Below are positions 33,601-41,377 of a stretch of DNA of 64,000 nucleotides, piece by piece. Source of the stretch: Xylophilus rhododendri (GTDB taxonomy: Bacteria; Pseudomonadota; Gammaproteobacteria; Burkholderiales; Burkholderiaceae_C); contig NZ_CP047650.1 in the NCBI RefSeq assembly GCF_009906855.1, forward strand, positions 3,472,001-3,536,000, in the 5' to 3' direction. The translations under genes were made by a program, and so were the position numbers. The notes under the pieces were generated by a model. It ran no database searches. It was given only the letters and a program-made list of their open reading frames with translations, and had not been told where the DNA came from. The number at the start of each line of letters is the position of its first letter. The stretch's first letter is position 1.

Positions 33601-34718
33601 CGGATATGGTTGCAGTCGCCGTCGATATCGATGAAATCGCTGGTGCTGCCGATCAGGTCGACGGCGCCGGTGGCGCTCACGACATTGCTGATTTTTCCGC
33701 CCCCGGCCACGCTCAGCGTGTTGGTACTGGTTTTGCCATCGTCCACCCGGCGTTCGGTGCCGTGGCGTTTGGCGCTTTCCAGCCCCGCCAGATCGAAATG
33801 GTGGGGCACCGACTGGGTGCTGACATAACGCTTTATTTCTCGCAGGTAATCGCAATAAGCCTGGGCCAGTTCCGCCTGCTGCGGGCTGCCATGCTTTTTG
33901 GCCGCCTCGGCGGCGCGGCAGGATTTGTCGAGTGCCTTGTGCAGGGCATGTTCCACGACACGCAGGGCAATGGAAGGGGAGGCCGCCGTATCCCGGTCTT
34001 CGTGCTGGCGGTAATGCTCGGCGACGGCGCTGATCATGCGGTCGCGCAGCGGGCCGGCACGCAGTTCGGCGGCCGTGTCCGCATATTTCGCAGGCAGGGT
34101 GCCGGCGATCAGCCGGGCCAGTTGCTCCAGGTGCAGCAGGATGGCATAGGGTTGCGCGCCGTGGTGGCCGAACATGGCGGCAGCCTGAGGCTGGCTGCTC
34201 TCCTGCGTGGCGCACGCACCCATCCGCATCAGGTGGTGGCGTATCGAAGGCCGGGATTCGAAATCGACCGATTCGGGGGCCGCGGCCCTGGCCTTTTGCG
34301 CGCCATGGCCGTGCGGCGCATAGGGCACCCAATCGTCCGTATCAGCGCACGACGCACTGCGATGGGTGGAGATGTAATCGGCCAGGCGATTTTGTATGGC
34401 GGCTTCATCCCAGACCGCAGGCGGGGCGGAAAATGCCTGAAACGTCTTGCTTGGCGCGGCGGCAGGTTTTCTCTTCTTTTTCAGGACATGATGGGCGGCA
34501 GCCCTGAAATGCTTTTTTGTTGTGGAGACGGCGGCTTCTCCCGGGGGCAGAATCTGCTTTTTCCTGCCGTCCGCCAGAAACTGCAGCTGGCCCCCGCCAT
34601 TGGGGTAGGGGACATACTGGGCGTAAAGGGTCGACGGAAGATTTGCCGGCGGCTGGCCCGGGTCCACCTCGATATCGCAAGACCGGCGGGAGGAGATGGA
34701 AACCAGGGGCAGCGTCAT
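30684..34718 (-). CDS. Large protein of unknown family, candidate type III effector
   Basis: 1344 aa, no signal peptide or membrane segment, and no domain I can name. It is soluble, helical and His/Arg/Ala-rich. The first 50 residues are Ser/Pro-rich with no acidic residue before position 15 and aliphatic residues at 3 and 5 (MTLPLVSISSRRSC), a type III secretion-like N-terminus. A TTCGC-N15-TTCGT box plus CAATAT lies upstream. Its stop is only 10 bp before the VWA start, and it separates that gene from its usual MoxR/GNAT partners, consistent with insertion. The 5' part is less GC-rich than the flanks. The length is in the range of large effectors such as HopAS1/XopZ, but homology is not shown. 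Confidence refers to the gene being real; the effector role is about 0.55. Confidence 0.85.
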   Translation of the reverse strand: MTLPLVSISSRRSCDIEVDPGQPPANLPSTLYAQYVPYPNGGGQLQFLADGRKKQILPPGEAAVSTTKKHFRAAAHHVLKKKRKPAAAPSKTFQAFSAPPAVWDEAAIQNRLADYISTHRSASCADTDDWVPYAPHGHGAQKARAAAPESVDFESRPSIRHHLMRMGACATQESSQPQAAAMFGHHGAQPYAILLHLEQLARLIAGTLPAKYADTAAELRAGPLRDRMISAVAEHYRQHEDRDTAASPSIALRVVEHALHKALDKSCRAAEAAKKHGSPQQAELAQAYCDYLREIKRYVSTQSVPHHFDLAGLESAKRHGTERRVDDGKTSTNTLSVAGGGKISNVVSATGAVDLIGSTSDFIDIDGDCNHIRISGVKLSFSLTEGFNTILALYAQQSLSGAYFHGSYTAHPEPRRHYQAVYQNYIQHPSRTDLPARFWSWLLDRSADPSRNRLRISTDQFFSELQRFLSGVESLSTSESVPRHAKRGKVGVGRKACELHTQARRIDTLVRALRPAPKTPDLPSLAQTTAAAIPLRRDEMREVFTHLDAAEQATSAREAAEELAKAGQIVDGLIEMPDVPPLPGGANQPGALDQEPAYWHSAQVGASLSGGARIGSAGYEKALKAFQALAGPEARKATKPGLPRFNPSLDFKLETQANFRTAQLQRLHINPHKALLPEYLVSKPALLRTMNRIRRTLAAASPDAPHPHLAYLDSYEPFADLRERHRHPGASPAGQHPKDAWLEGMLARGTLAPEEAAARLHIPFARAARQMASFMFVESAALHATPGSAESREAVALINDAFWQGRHTIAPASATREEIDDFLGLTRGLIALACNDVCKTAALVTDAAARQRQALSPQARQAFDEARMRNAGYARFLASCFAKGNDLGNEFHARHAVVLQPGPSDRDDFTVTMTLPSLKLPVLDTAVTAGSRLAQGLGPVTDNLPLTASVTLTYQSSVFDHPAPLPRAGSGTSYTAAGKLSVLLGSHLPALFHAVHTGQVSARAKARQPGSARLANHLLDDFAGQPDFPADLGSAFEEEIARMRQPESIFGKLFHALTGSETSGVTVRKFRHPGAGQPSLVRDLCWWMETRGSITVMPEVLAYFQPGASLKAGGSVGGVRHVTLAHRLGNDPFYNSMNFVKTGGLNAALQRDPQGRIDFAAMQALLDEKDETCRSWFAGAVPGSLGAVLDNYQQLLDFARRGGPRERVPGNPLDILQHPAWRDILENAHAWSRRDPRNETPLEELDAPGPLQRLFEDMASARPLSGADRRRLQAMSAQERMHFLVAHRPDILQTVFDLYSALNTANIFVKNVLGYGPAVNSFFGEAQEEQDERKEDPTISSPSA

Positions 34719-34744
34719 GGCAAGTTCCTAGATATATCCGTCCA

Positions 34745-34804
34745 ATATTGATATATCTGGAACTTGTAAGGGCATTCAAACGAAGTTTTGAATGCCGGCG
34801 CGAA
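34745..34804 (-). promoter_or_regulatory. PIP/hrp-type box and -10 element
   Basis: Minus strand TTCGC (34804-34800), 15 nt, TTCGT (34784-34780), matching the plant-inducible-promoter consensus TTCGB-N15-TTCGB and the Ralstonia hrpII box TTCG-N16-TTCG. CAATAT (34750-34745; YANNNT) starts after 29 nt, close to the usual 30-32. The box is 61 bp before the ATG at 34718. It overlaps a 10-bp inverted repeat (34771-34780 / 34787-34796), so an alternative role of the sequence cannot be excluded. Confidence 0.6.
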
Positions 34805-34820
34805 GTCGCGCCTTCGTTGC

Positions 34821-35441
34821 TCAGGTCTCGCGCGGCCGGTCGAGCTGGAACTGCAGGTGTGCCCGCACCGTCGGCCATTCGGTATCCAGGATGCTGAAGA
34901 CCACGGTGTCGCGCAGCGTGCCGTTCTTGGTGATGCGGTGGTTGCGCAGGATGCCGTCCTGTTTCGCACCCAGGCGGGCGATGGCGGCCCGGCTGGCATG
35001 GTTGAAGAAGTGGGTGCGGAACTCCACCGCCACGCAGCCCAGGCCGTCGAAGGCATGGCCGAGCAGCAGGCGCTTGGCCTGGGTGTTGAGGGCGGTGCGC
35101 CGCACGCTGGGGCGGTACCAGGTGCTGCCGATCTCCAGGCGCCGGTTGGCCGCGTCGATCTCCATGAAGGTGGTCATGCCGGCGAAGCGGCCTGCGGCAT
35201 CGCGCACGGTAAAGGGCAGCATGCGGCCGGCGCGCTGCAGGCCGAGGCGGCGTTCGATCTCGGCTTCCACGGCTTCGGGCGCGGGGATGTCGGTGGTCCA
35301 CTGGCGCCAGATCTCGCCTTCGGCCACGGCCTCGCGGGCCTCCGCCGCGTGGGCGGCGGTGAGCGGTTCGAGCGAGGCGAAGGGGCCGCGCAGATGCACG
35401 GATTCGAAGGGGCTTTGGAGCGGCGTGAGAGCTGTGGTCAT
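34821..35441 (-). CDS. GNAT-family N-acetyltransferase
   Basis: 206 aa, RimJ/RimL-type GNAT. Visible are the opening substrate region (SVHLRGPFASLEPLTAAHAAE), the core strands GRFAGMTTFMEID and RRLEIGSTWY, and the acetyl-CoA loop region NTQAKRLLLGHAFDGLGCVAVEFRTHFFNHASRAAIARLGAKQDG, the usual R-x-H/N-x-x-S-x-x-A-I-x-R-x-G-A pattern. Substrate unknown. The ATG lies 1 bp past the moxR stop, so the two are co-transcribed. In relatives a GNAT gene at this place is common. Confidence 0.88.
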   Translation of the reverse strand: MTTALTPLQSPFESVHLRGPFASLEPLTAAHAAEAREAVAEGEIWRQWTTDIPAPEAVEAEIERRLGLQRAGRMLPFTVRDAAGRFAGMTTFMEIDAANRRLEIGSTWYRPSVRRTALNTQAKRLLLGHAFDGLGCVAVEFRTHFFNHASRAAIARLGAKQDGILRNHRITKNGTLRDTVVFSILDTEWPTVRAHLQFQLDRPRET

Positions 35442-35442
35442 G

Positions 35443-36306
35443 TCAGCGGTTGCGGGCGTTCATCGCCACCAGTTTTTCGAAGAGGCTCAGGTCCTGTTCG
35501 TTCTTGAGCAGGGCGCCGATCAGCGGCGGCACGGCGATCTTGCCGTCGGCGCCCTGCAGGCTTTCCAGCGGCACGTCCTCGGCCAGCAGGAGCTTCAACC
35601 AGTCCAGCAGCTCGGAGGTGCTGGGCTTCTTCTTCAGGCCCGGCAGGTTGCGCACCTCGTAGAACAGGCGCAGGGCGGCGGCCAGCAGATCGCCCTTCAG
35701 GCTGGGGAAATGCACGTCCACGATCTGCTGCATGGTCGCCGGATCGGGGAAGCGGATGTAGTGGAAGAAGCAGCGGCGCAGGAAGGCGTCGGGCAGTTCC
35801 TTCTCGTTGTTGGAGGTGATGAAGACGAGGGGCCGGTGCTTCGCGCGGATCAGCTCGCGGGTCTCGTAGCAGTAGAACTCCATGCGGTCGAGTTCACGCA
35901 GCAGGTCGTTGGGGAATTCGATGTCGGCCTTGTCGATCTCGTCGATCAGCAGGGCCACCGGTTCGTCGGCGGTGAAGGCCTGCCAGAGCACGCCCTGCAC
36001 GATGTAATTGCGGATGTCGCGCACCCGCTCACCCGACTCCGAGCCCGCCACCGAGGCCAGCTGGCTGTCGCGCAGGCGGCTCACCGCGTCGTACTCGTAG
36101 AGCCCCTGCTGGGCCTTGGTGGTGGACTTGATGTGCCACTGCAGCAGCGGCATGCCGAGCGCGCCGGCCACCTCCTCGGCCAGCAGCGTCTTGCCGGTGC
36201 CGGGCTCGCCCTTGACCAGCAAGGGCCGCTGCAATGCGACGGCGGCATTGACCGCCAGCATCAGGTCGGCGGTGGCGACGTAGTTCGATGTTCCCGTAAA
36301 TCTCAT
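35443..36306 (-). CDS. MoxR-family AAA+ ATPase
   Basis: 287 aa from ATG 36306. Walker A GEPGTGKT at 33-40, Walker B VALLIDEIDK at 117-126, sensor 1 VFITSNNEKELPDAFLRRC and the MoxR helical lid at the C-terminus. MoxR ATPases remodel or activate partner proteins together with VWA proteins. It is first in the minus-strand series moxR, GNAT, large unknown gene, VWA, tamA, tamB. Confidence 0.93.
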   Translation of the reverse strand: MRFTGTSNYVATADLMLAVNAAVALQRPLLVKGEPGTGKTLLAEEVAGALGMPLLQWHIKSTTKAQQGLYEYDAVSRLRDSQLASVAGSESGERVRDIRNYIVQGVLWQAFTADEPVALLIDEIDKADIEFPNDLLRELDRMEFYCYETRELIRAKHRPLVFITSNNEKELPDAFLRRCFFHYIRFPDPATMQQIVDVHFPSLKGDLLAAALRLFYEVRNLPGLKKKPSTSELLDWLKLLLAEDVPLESLQGADGKIAVPPLIGALLKNEQDLSLFEKLVAMNARNR

Positions 36307-36451
36307 GGGTTCCCGTGGCGCGGTCAGGCGCAAAAAAGTGAGCTTCCATGCGGGTAATCCGCGAGGCCGCGGCAGGCCTTTTCAGAGGGGGCCACGTCTA
36401 TACTCGTTGCACAAAGGACGTGAACCTTCCAACGGAATTGTGCGCGTAAAA

Positions 36452-37141
36452 ATGATCCAGCTGACCACCACGATGAAGGCGCTCGCGCTGGCCTTCGGCG
36501 TCGCCGCGATGTTGCCGGCGGCCCATGCCCAGGAAGTCCAGGGCGATGCCAAGGCGGGCGCCCGCAAGGTCGACATGTGCATCGGCTGCCACGGCATCGT
36601 GGGCTACCAGGCGAGCTTTCCGGAGGTCTACAAGGTTCCCAAGATCTCCGGCCAGAACGCCAAGTACCTGGGCAGCGCGCTCAACGCCTACCGGGCCGGC
36701 GAACGCAAGCATCCCACCATGCGCGGCATCGCCGACAGCCTGAGCGACCAGGATATCGCCGACGTCTCGGCCTACTACGAAGCGCACGGCAAGGAGTCCG
36801 GCACTTCGCCCCTGCCTTCCGAGGCTTCCCGCCAGCCGAGCGCGCAGGTGGATGCGCTGATCAAGAAGGCGGCCTGCGTGACCTGCCATGGGGCGAACTT
36901 CTCCAAGCCCATCGATGCGGCCACACCCAAGCTTGCCGGGCAGAACGCTGACTATTTGTATGTCGCCCTGCGGTCCTACAAGACCGAGAACAATGCCCAG
37001 TTCGGGCGCAGCAATGGGGTGATGGCGGGGATCGCCAGGCAGTTCTCCAATGCCGAGTTGAAGGCCATGGCGGGGTATATCGCTTCGCTGGATGGGGAGC
37101 TGAAGACGGTGCCTGAAGCGCGGTTTCACTCGCAGCGCTAG
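36452..37141 (+). CDS. Di-haem cytochrome c (c4-like)
   Basis: 229 aa. Signal peptide to about residue 26 (ALALAFGVAAMLPAAHA). Two haem c attachment sites, CIGCH at 43-47 and CVTCH at 142-146, with likely Met ligands at HPTM (about 90) and in the C-terminal half. Periplasmic electron carrier that may feed a terminal oxidase. ATG 36452 is used; an in-frame ATG at 36473 would give a shorter, equally normal signal peptide. Divergent from moxR with 145 bp between. Confidence 0.92.
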   Translation: MIQLTTTMKALALAFGVAAMLPAAHAQEVQGDAKAGARKVDMCIGCHGIVGYQASFPEVYKVPKISGQNAKYLGSALNAYRAGERKHPTMRGIADSLSDQDIADVSAYYEAHGKESGTSPLPSEASRQPSAQVDALIKKAACVTCHGANFSKPIDAATPKLAGQNADYLYVALRSYKTENNAQFGRSNGVMAGIARQFSNAELKAMAGYIASLDGELKTVPEARFHSQR

Positions 37142-37178
37142 TTTGTTGGCTCGGGTGGCTTTTTGGGTTGTCTCCTTG

Positions 37179-37784
37179 GCGGAGGGCGGGGCTGGGGCTG
37201 CGCGCCCCAGACCGCGCTCACTTTCTTTGCTTCGCCAAAGAAAGTAAGCAAAGAAAGGCGACCCGGCTGCGGGAGTCCCCCTCCTTCGGAGGGGGCACGC
37301 TGCGGTGCTCGCAAAAGCGGGGTCCACGACAACTCGCTTCGCTCAAACAGGTCGTGGCCCTGATCCGCTTTTGCTCCGCTCCTCGCTCACCCGCAGACGG
37401 GACCCGGGGAGCGGGGACAGCCACTGCTTCGCAGGGCGACGGGCCTTCGCTGCGCTCGGCCTCTGATTGATCAATACCCGCCCTTTGCGACGCCCGGTCT
37501 TTCAGTGGAGGCCGAGCGCAGCGAAGGCCCGTTGCGCTGCGAAGCAGCCGCTGTCCCCGTATCCGGGTCCCGTGAGCCCGAGAGCGAGGAACGGAGCAAA
37601 GGCGGATCAGGGCCACGACCTGTTTGAGCGAAGCGAGTTGTCGTGGACCCCGCCTTTGCGAGTACCGCAGCGGTGCCCGAAGGGCCTCGGGTGTCGGGTC
37701 GCCTTTTCTTTGCTTACTTTCTTTTGGCGAAGCAAAAGAAAGTGAGCGCGGTCTGGGGCGCGCAGCCCCAGCCCCGCCCTCCGC
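37179..37784. repeat. Large imperfect inverted repeat (element A)
   Basis: Left arm 37179-37462 and right arm 37509-37784 are imperfect reverse complements around a 46-bp spacer. The arm ends read GGGGCTGCGCGCCCCAGACC and the inner ends GGGCCTTCGCTGCGCTCGG. Several blocks (for example 37318-37371 against the right arm) are nearly identical. It occupies the gap between two convergent genes and carries no credible gene. Element B at 62.5 kb has the same outer and inner end sequences, so this is a dispersed family in the genome. Confidence 0.85.
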
Positions 37785-37807
37785 AGGAGTAGCAAAAGAA
37801 CCCAAGC

Positions 37808-38242
37808 TCAATCTTGAGTAGCCCGCCGCTGCACGCAGGCCACATAAGACTCCCCATCCGGCGGCCTCCCAGCCCGCTGACTCTCCCAAAGCATCTTCCC
37901 CAGGCAATCCATCGCCTCATGGTGCGCGTCATGCAGCGATCTCCGCCGCCGGGCCAGCAGCTCCACCGCCTGCCGGATCCCGCGCGGCTGGTCGATCGAG
38001 CATTGCTCGCTGATCGACAGGTGCATCGAAAGGTGCAAAAAAGGATTGAGCTGATCGCTCCCCGCCGGATAGACCCGCGCAACGGCGGCATCCGCATCCG
38101 ACAGATCGGCGTGGTACTCCGGATGCTCGGCCGTCCACATCGAGGCCAGGGTTTCCAGCGCCTCCATCGCGTGGCCGTCGCGGGCCTTGGCATGGGCGGT
38201 ACAGAAGAAGCGGCGGACGTCCGATTGGCTGGGCTGGAACAT
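37808..38242 (-). CDS. DUF1841 family protein
   Basis: 144 aa from ATG 38242, the usual DUF1841 length. It opens FQPSQSDVRRFFC, has PLEALE-like helices (AMEALETLASMWTAEHPEYHADL) and the signature NPFLHLSMHLSISEQ with GIRQAVELL, then HDAHHEAMDCLGKMLWE. Function unknown; wide in betaproteobacteria. The frame is open upstream but only this start gives the family length. Its 3' end adjoins inverted repeat A. Confidence 0.88.
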   Translation of the reverse strand: MFQPSQSDVRRFFCTAHAKARDGHAMEALETLASMWTAEHPEYHADLSDADAAVARVYPAGSDQLNPFLHLSMHLSISEQCSIDQPRGIRQAVELLARRRRSLHDAHHEAMDCLGKMLWESQRAGRPPDGESYVACVQRRATQD

Positions 38243-38472
38243 GGGCGCGCAGCGTAGCACGCGTGCCAAAGCCGCGGCAGACGATGTACTTATGTGCAGA
38301 TCCCAGGCGTGTTTTTGGCCTCCGGTCTTGGCTATTTCGGGCCCATGAAGCCGGCCGATCCTTGCGCTTTGTCGCCGGAGAATTTTGGCGGATGCCATCC
38401 ATACAGATGGTTTCTGAACCGTGTGCCTGCATGCAGATGCCACACGAAAGACCAAAAAATCCGAACACGACC

Positions 38473-40508
38473 ATGAACCCATGTCCAGGCCCCAACGGCC
38501 GCCGCGATTTCCTCGAATTGCTCGCCCGCTCATCGGCGGGTGTCTTTGCCGTCACCTCAGCCGGAGCGCTCGTGGCCTGCGGCGGCAGCGGGGAGCCCGG
38601 AACCATCATCCCGCCGGGCCTGACTCCTGCGCCCGCGCCCGCGCCGGCGCCCGCCGTGGTGCAGCCGACGCCGGCGCCGCCGGTGTTCACGTCCGCCCCA
38701 CATCTGCTGGTGGCGCCCATCGGGCGGCCGGTGGTCTGGGCGGTGCCGGCGGTGACCGGCTATCCGGCTCCCACCATCAGCTACGTGCTGAGCAATCAGG
38801 ATGGCGTGCAGCGCGCCACGGCTTCTGGCACCTACACGCCGCAGGTCGAAGGAGAATTGCTGACCCTCGTGGCCACCGCGATCAACGCGAGCGGCCAGGC
38901 CAGCGCCACCAGCAACACCATCGCGGTGACGATTCCGCTGCCGATCACCGCCAGCTTCACGGCGTCCACCACCAGCGGGCAGATTCCGCTGACGGTGTCG
39001 TTCACCGATACATCGACGGGTGGGCCATTCAACTGGTCCTGGGAGTTCTTCGGTGCCGGCCTGGTGCAGTCGGGCGATCAGAACCCCAGCTATGTGTTCC
39101 GCGAGCCCGGCACCTACACCGTGAAACTGACGGCCATCAATCCCAGCGGCGGGCAGGACACGGCCACCCGGCAGGCCCTCATCACCGTGAGCGATCGCAG
39201 CTACGCGGCCCGTTCCTCGACGGTCAGCCGCTTCGCCGAAGGCGTGGAAGACGTGATGTATTTGCCGAATGCAGAACGCGTGGCCGCGGCCGAAGGCGGG
39301 CTGTTCTTCGACTTCGCGGCATCCGAGCCGACGGCGCTGCAACAGTGCGTATCCCAGATGCAGAGCGCAACCCGGTACTCCGACCAGCCGAGCGCGCGCA
39401 AGCTGATTTGCACCCAGGACGGCGGTTTCAGTGCTACCTGGGCAGTGGCGAGCAGGCCGGTCTACGACGCGGCAAGACCTATGATGCTGCGGTGCTGGTG
39501 CTCGGACAACGTGCTGGGTTTCTTCACCTTGACCATCGGCAATGGCGGCGCCAACAGCCAGTCGTGGTTCGTCACCAAATGGGGCTTCAAGCGCGGCTGG
39601 AATACCCTGGTGCTGGCCGGGCCGAACGACACGACGGTGCGCAACTATGTGGATCACGAAGGAACCAGTTGGGTTGGCCCGGCGCAAGGCAATCCTGCCG
39701 GCATGCATGGCTTGCCGATCGCCAGCATCGTGGTGACGGGGGCGGCGGTCGATGGCCTGCCATGGCCGGTGGGAGCAGCCATCGTGCTCGACCGCATCGA
39801 ATTTCCTTCCCGGGTCAAGCCGATCCTGTCGTGGAGCTTCGACCAGATCTCCGGCAATCTGTACCAGGGCAAGAGCATCTTTCTCGATCTGTATATGCCC
39901 CTGTTTGCCAAATACGGGCTGGTGGGCGATGCACGTTTTCTCACCGTGGCCCGATTCGGCGAACTGCAGGCAGTGGCTGCGGGCTGGGGGCTCACCAACG
40001 GCACCTATCAGCGTGTGAGCGTCCTGGCCAACGAGCAGCAGGCGCTCGACGATTATGGCAACAACAACACGGCCATGGTGCAGGCCGGACTGCAGCCCGT
40101 GGACTTCGGCTGCATGCCCGGCCATGACAACGGCGGCGATGCATCCTGGGTGCTTGCGGCGCTGGCCCAGTTGGGCTCGCCGAAATTCCTGCGTGGATCG
40201 TCGCAACGCACCATCTACCACGGCAGCTCGGGGCACAACAACCGAGGCCATCTGTTCGGCATCTTCGACCAGGACGGCGACGACACTTCCGACGGTGCCC
40301 AGGCCTACATCGACGGCATGATCGCCTTCGGGGCCATGGCTGCCTGTTCTCGCACACCGACAACTGGAGCGCGGACAAGGCAGTGGCCACCGAACAGGTA
40401 CTGGCCTACATCCGGCAGAAGGTGGATGCAGGGGCGATCGACTTTCTTCCGCTGTCCGCGCTGGGCACGCAGCGCTCGATGGCCCGGGCGCTGCTCGGAT
40501 GGATGTAG
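38473..40508 (+). pseudogene. Tat lipoprotein with PKD domain and possible deacetylase-like domain, frameshifted near the C-terminus
   Basis: About 678 codons read in two frames. The N-terminus has a Tat motif (GRRDFLEL, Arg10-Arg11) and lipobox LVAC (Cys36), then a PAPAPAPA linker (about 48-72), an Ig-like segment, a PKD domain (about 160-245) and a C-terminal ~290-residue domain weakly like a polysaccharide deacetylase barrel (SWSFDQ, MPGHDNGGDASW). After GMIAFGAM the frame leaves the coding pattern. A one-base loss near 40337-40341 (ATGGC for ATGGGC) restores CLFSHTDNWSADKAVATEQV and the stop at 40506-40508. Surface-anchored enzyme by inference; either a pseudogene or a sequencing error. 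Confidence 0.7.
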
Positions 40509-40597
40509 CGCGACGCGCGGGGTAGGGGGAAAACCTGCTGGGGGCAGGAGCGGTGGCGTGGCCGGTTACACTCCGGCCGCGACAACGAATCTTGAAC

Positions 40598-40620
40598 ACT
40601 TGTTCGCCATAAGAACAAGT
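40598..40620. promoter_or_regulatory. Palindromic operator candidate upstream of pcaIJF
   Basis: ACTTGTTC (40598-40605), 7 nt, GAACAAGT (40613-40620), perfect 8-bp arms 43 bp before the pcaI start. It fits a dimeric regulator site (IclR-type PcaR-like or LysR-type). A small CCCGCC-TTGA-GGCGGG hairpin follows at 40631-40646. Confidence 0.5.
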
Positions 40621-40663
40621 TCCACCCAAGCCCGCCTTGAGGCGGGTCCAGGAGACTCCTTCC

Positions 40664-41365
40664 ATGATCGACAAGATTGCGGCCAGCGTGGCCGAGGCGC
40701 TGGCCGACGTGCGCGACGGCTCGACGGTGCTGATCGGCGGCTTTGGCACTTCCGGCAACCCCATCGAACTCATCGACGGCCTGATCGCCCAGGGCGCGAA
40801 AGACCTGACGGTGGTCAACAACAACGCCGGCAATGGCGACACCGGCCTGGCCGCGCTGCTCAAGACCGGCCGCGTGCGCAAGGTGATCTGCAGCTTCCCG
40901 CGCCAGGCCGACAGCTACGTCTTCGACGAGCTCTACCGCGGCGGCAAGATCGAGCTGGAGCTGGTGGCCCAGGGCAATCTGGCCGAGCGCATCCGCGCCG
41001 CCGGTGCCGGCATCGGCGCCTTCTTCTGCCCCACCGGCTTCGGCACCGAACTGGCCAAGGGCAAGGAGACCCGCGAGATCGACGGCAAGCAGTACGTGCT
41101 GGAGATGCCCATCCACGGCGACGTGGCGCTGATCAAGGCCGAGGCCGGCGACCGCTGGGGCAACCTCACCTACCGCATGGCGGCGCGCAACTTCGGGCCG
41201 GTGATGGCCACTGCCGCCAAACTCACCGTCGCCACGGTGCATGCGGTGAAGGAGCTGGGCGAACTCGATCCCGAGGCCATCGTCACGCCCGGCATCTTCG
41301 TCAACCGCATCGTCAAGATCGACCGCGTCGCCACCCAGGCCGGCGGTTTCAAGCAGGCCGCCTGA
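40664..41365 (+). CDS. pcaI: 3-oxoadipate CoA-transferase subunit A
   Basis: 233 aa, alpha subunit of the succinyl-CoA:3-oxoadipate CoA-transferase of the beta-ketoadipate pathway. Family marks are GGFGTSGNPIELIDGL, VVNNNAGNGDTGLAAL, ICSFPRQADSYVFDELYRGG, GAFFCPTGFGTELAKGKETR and GDRWGNLTYRMAARNFGP. ATG 40664 follows GGAGA. First of an operon pcaI-pcaJ-pcaF-SDR with short gaps. It could serve acetoacetate instead, but the adjacent PcaF-type thiolase favours 3-oxoadipate. Confidence 0.92.
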   Translation: MIDKIAASVAEALADVRDGSTVLIGGFGTSGNPIELIDGLIAQGAKDLTVVNNNAGNGDTGLAALLKTGRVRKVICSFPRQADSYVFDELYRGGKIELELVAQGNLAERIRAAGAGIGAFFCPTGFGTELAKGKETREIDGKQYVLEMPIHGDVALIKAEAGDRWGNLTYRMAARNFGPVMATAAKLTVATVHAVKELGELDPEAIVTPGIFVNRIVKIDRVATQAGGFKQAA

Positions 41366-41377
41366 GGAGACACGCAC

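Noticed and set aside
34771..34796. Inverted repeat GGCATTCAAA/TTTGAATGCC as terminator of the moxR-GNAT transcript
   Set aside because: No T-run follows on the minus strand. It overlaps the PIP-like box, so it is recorded only as a complication there.
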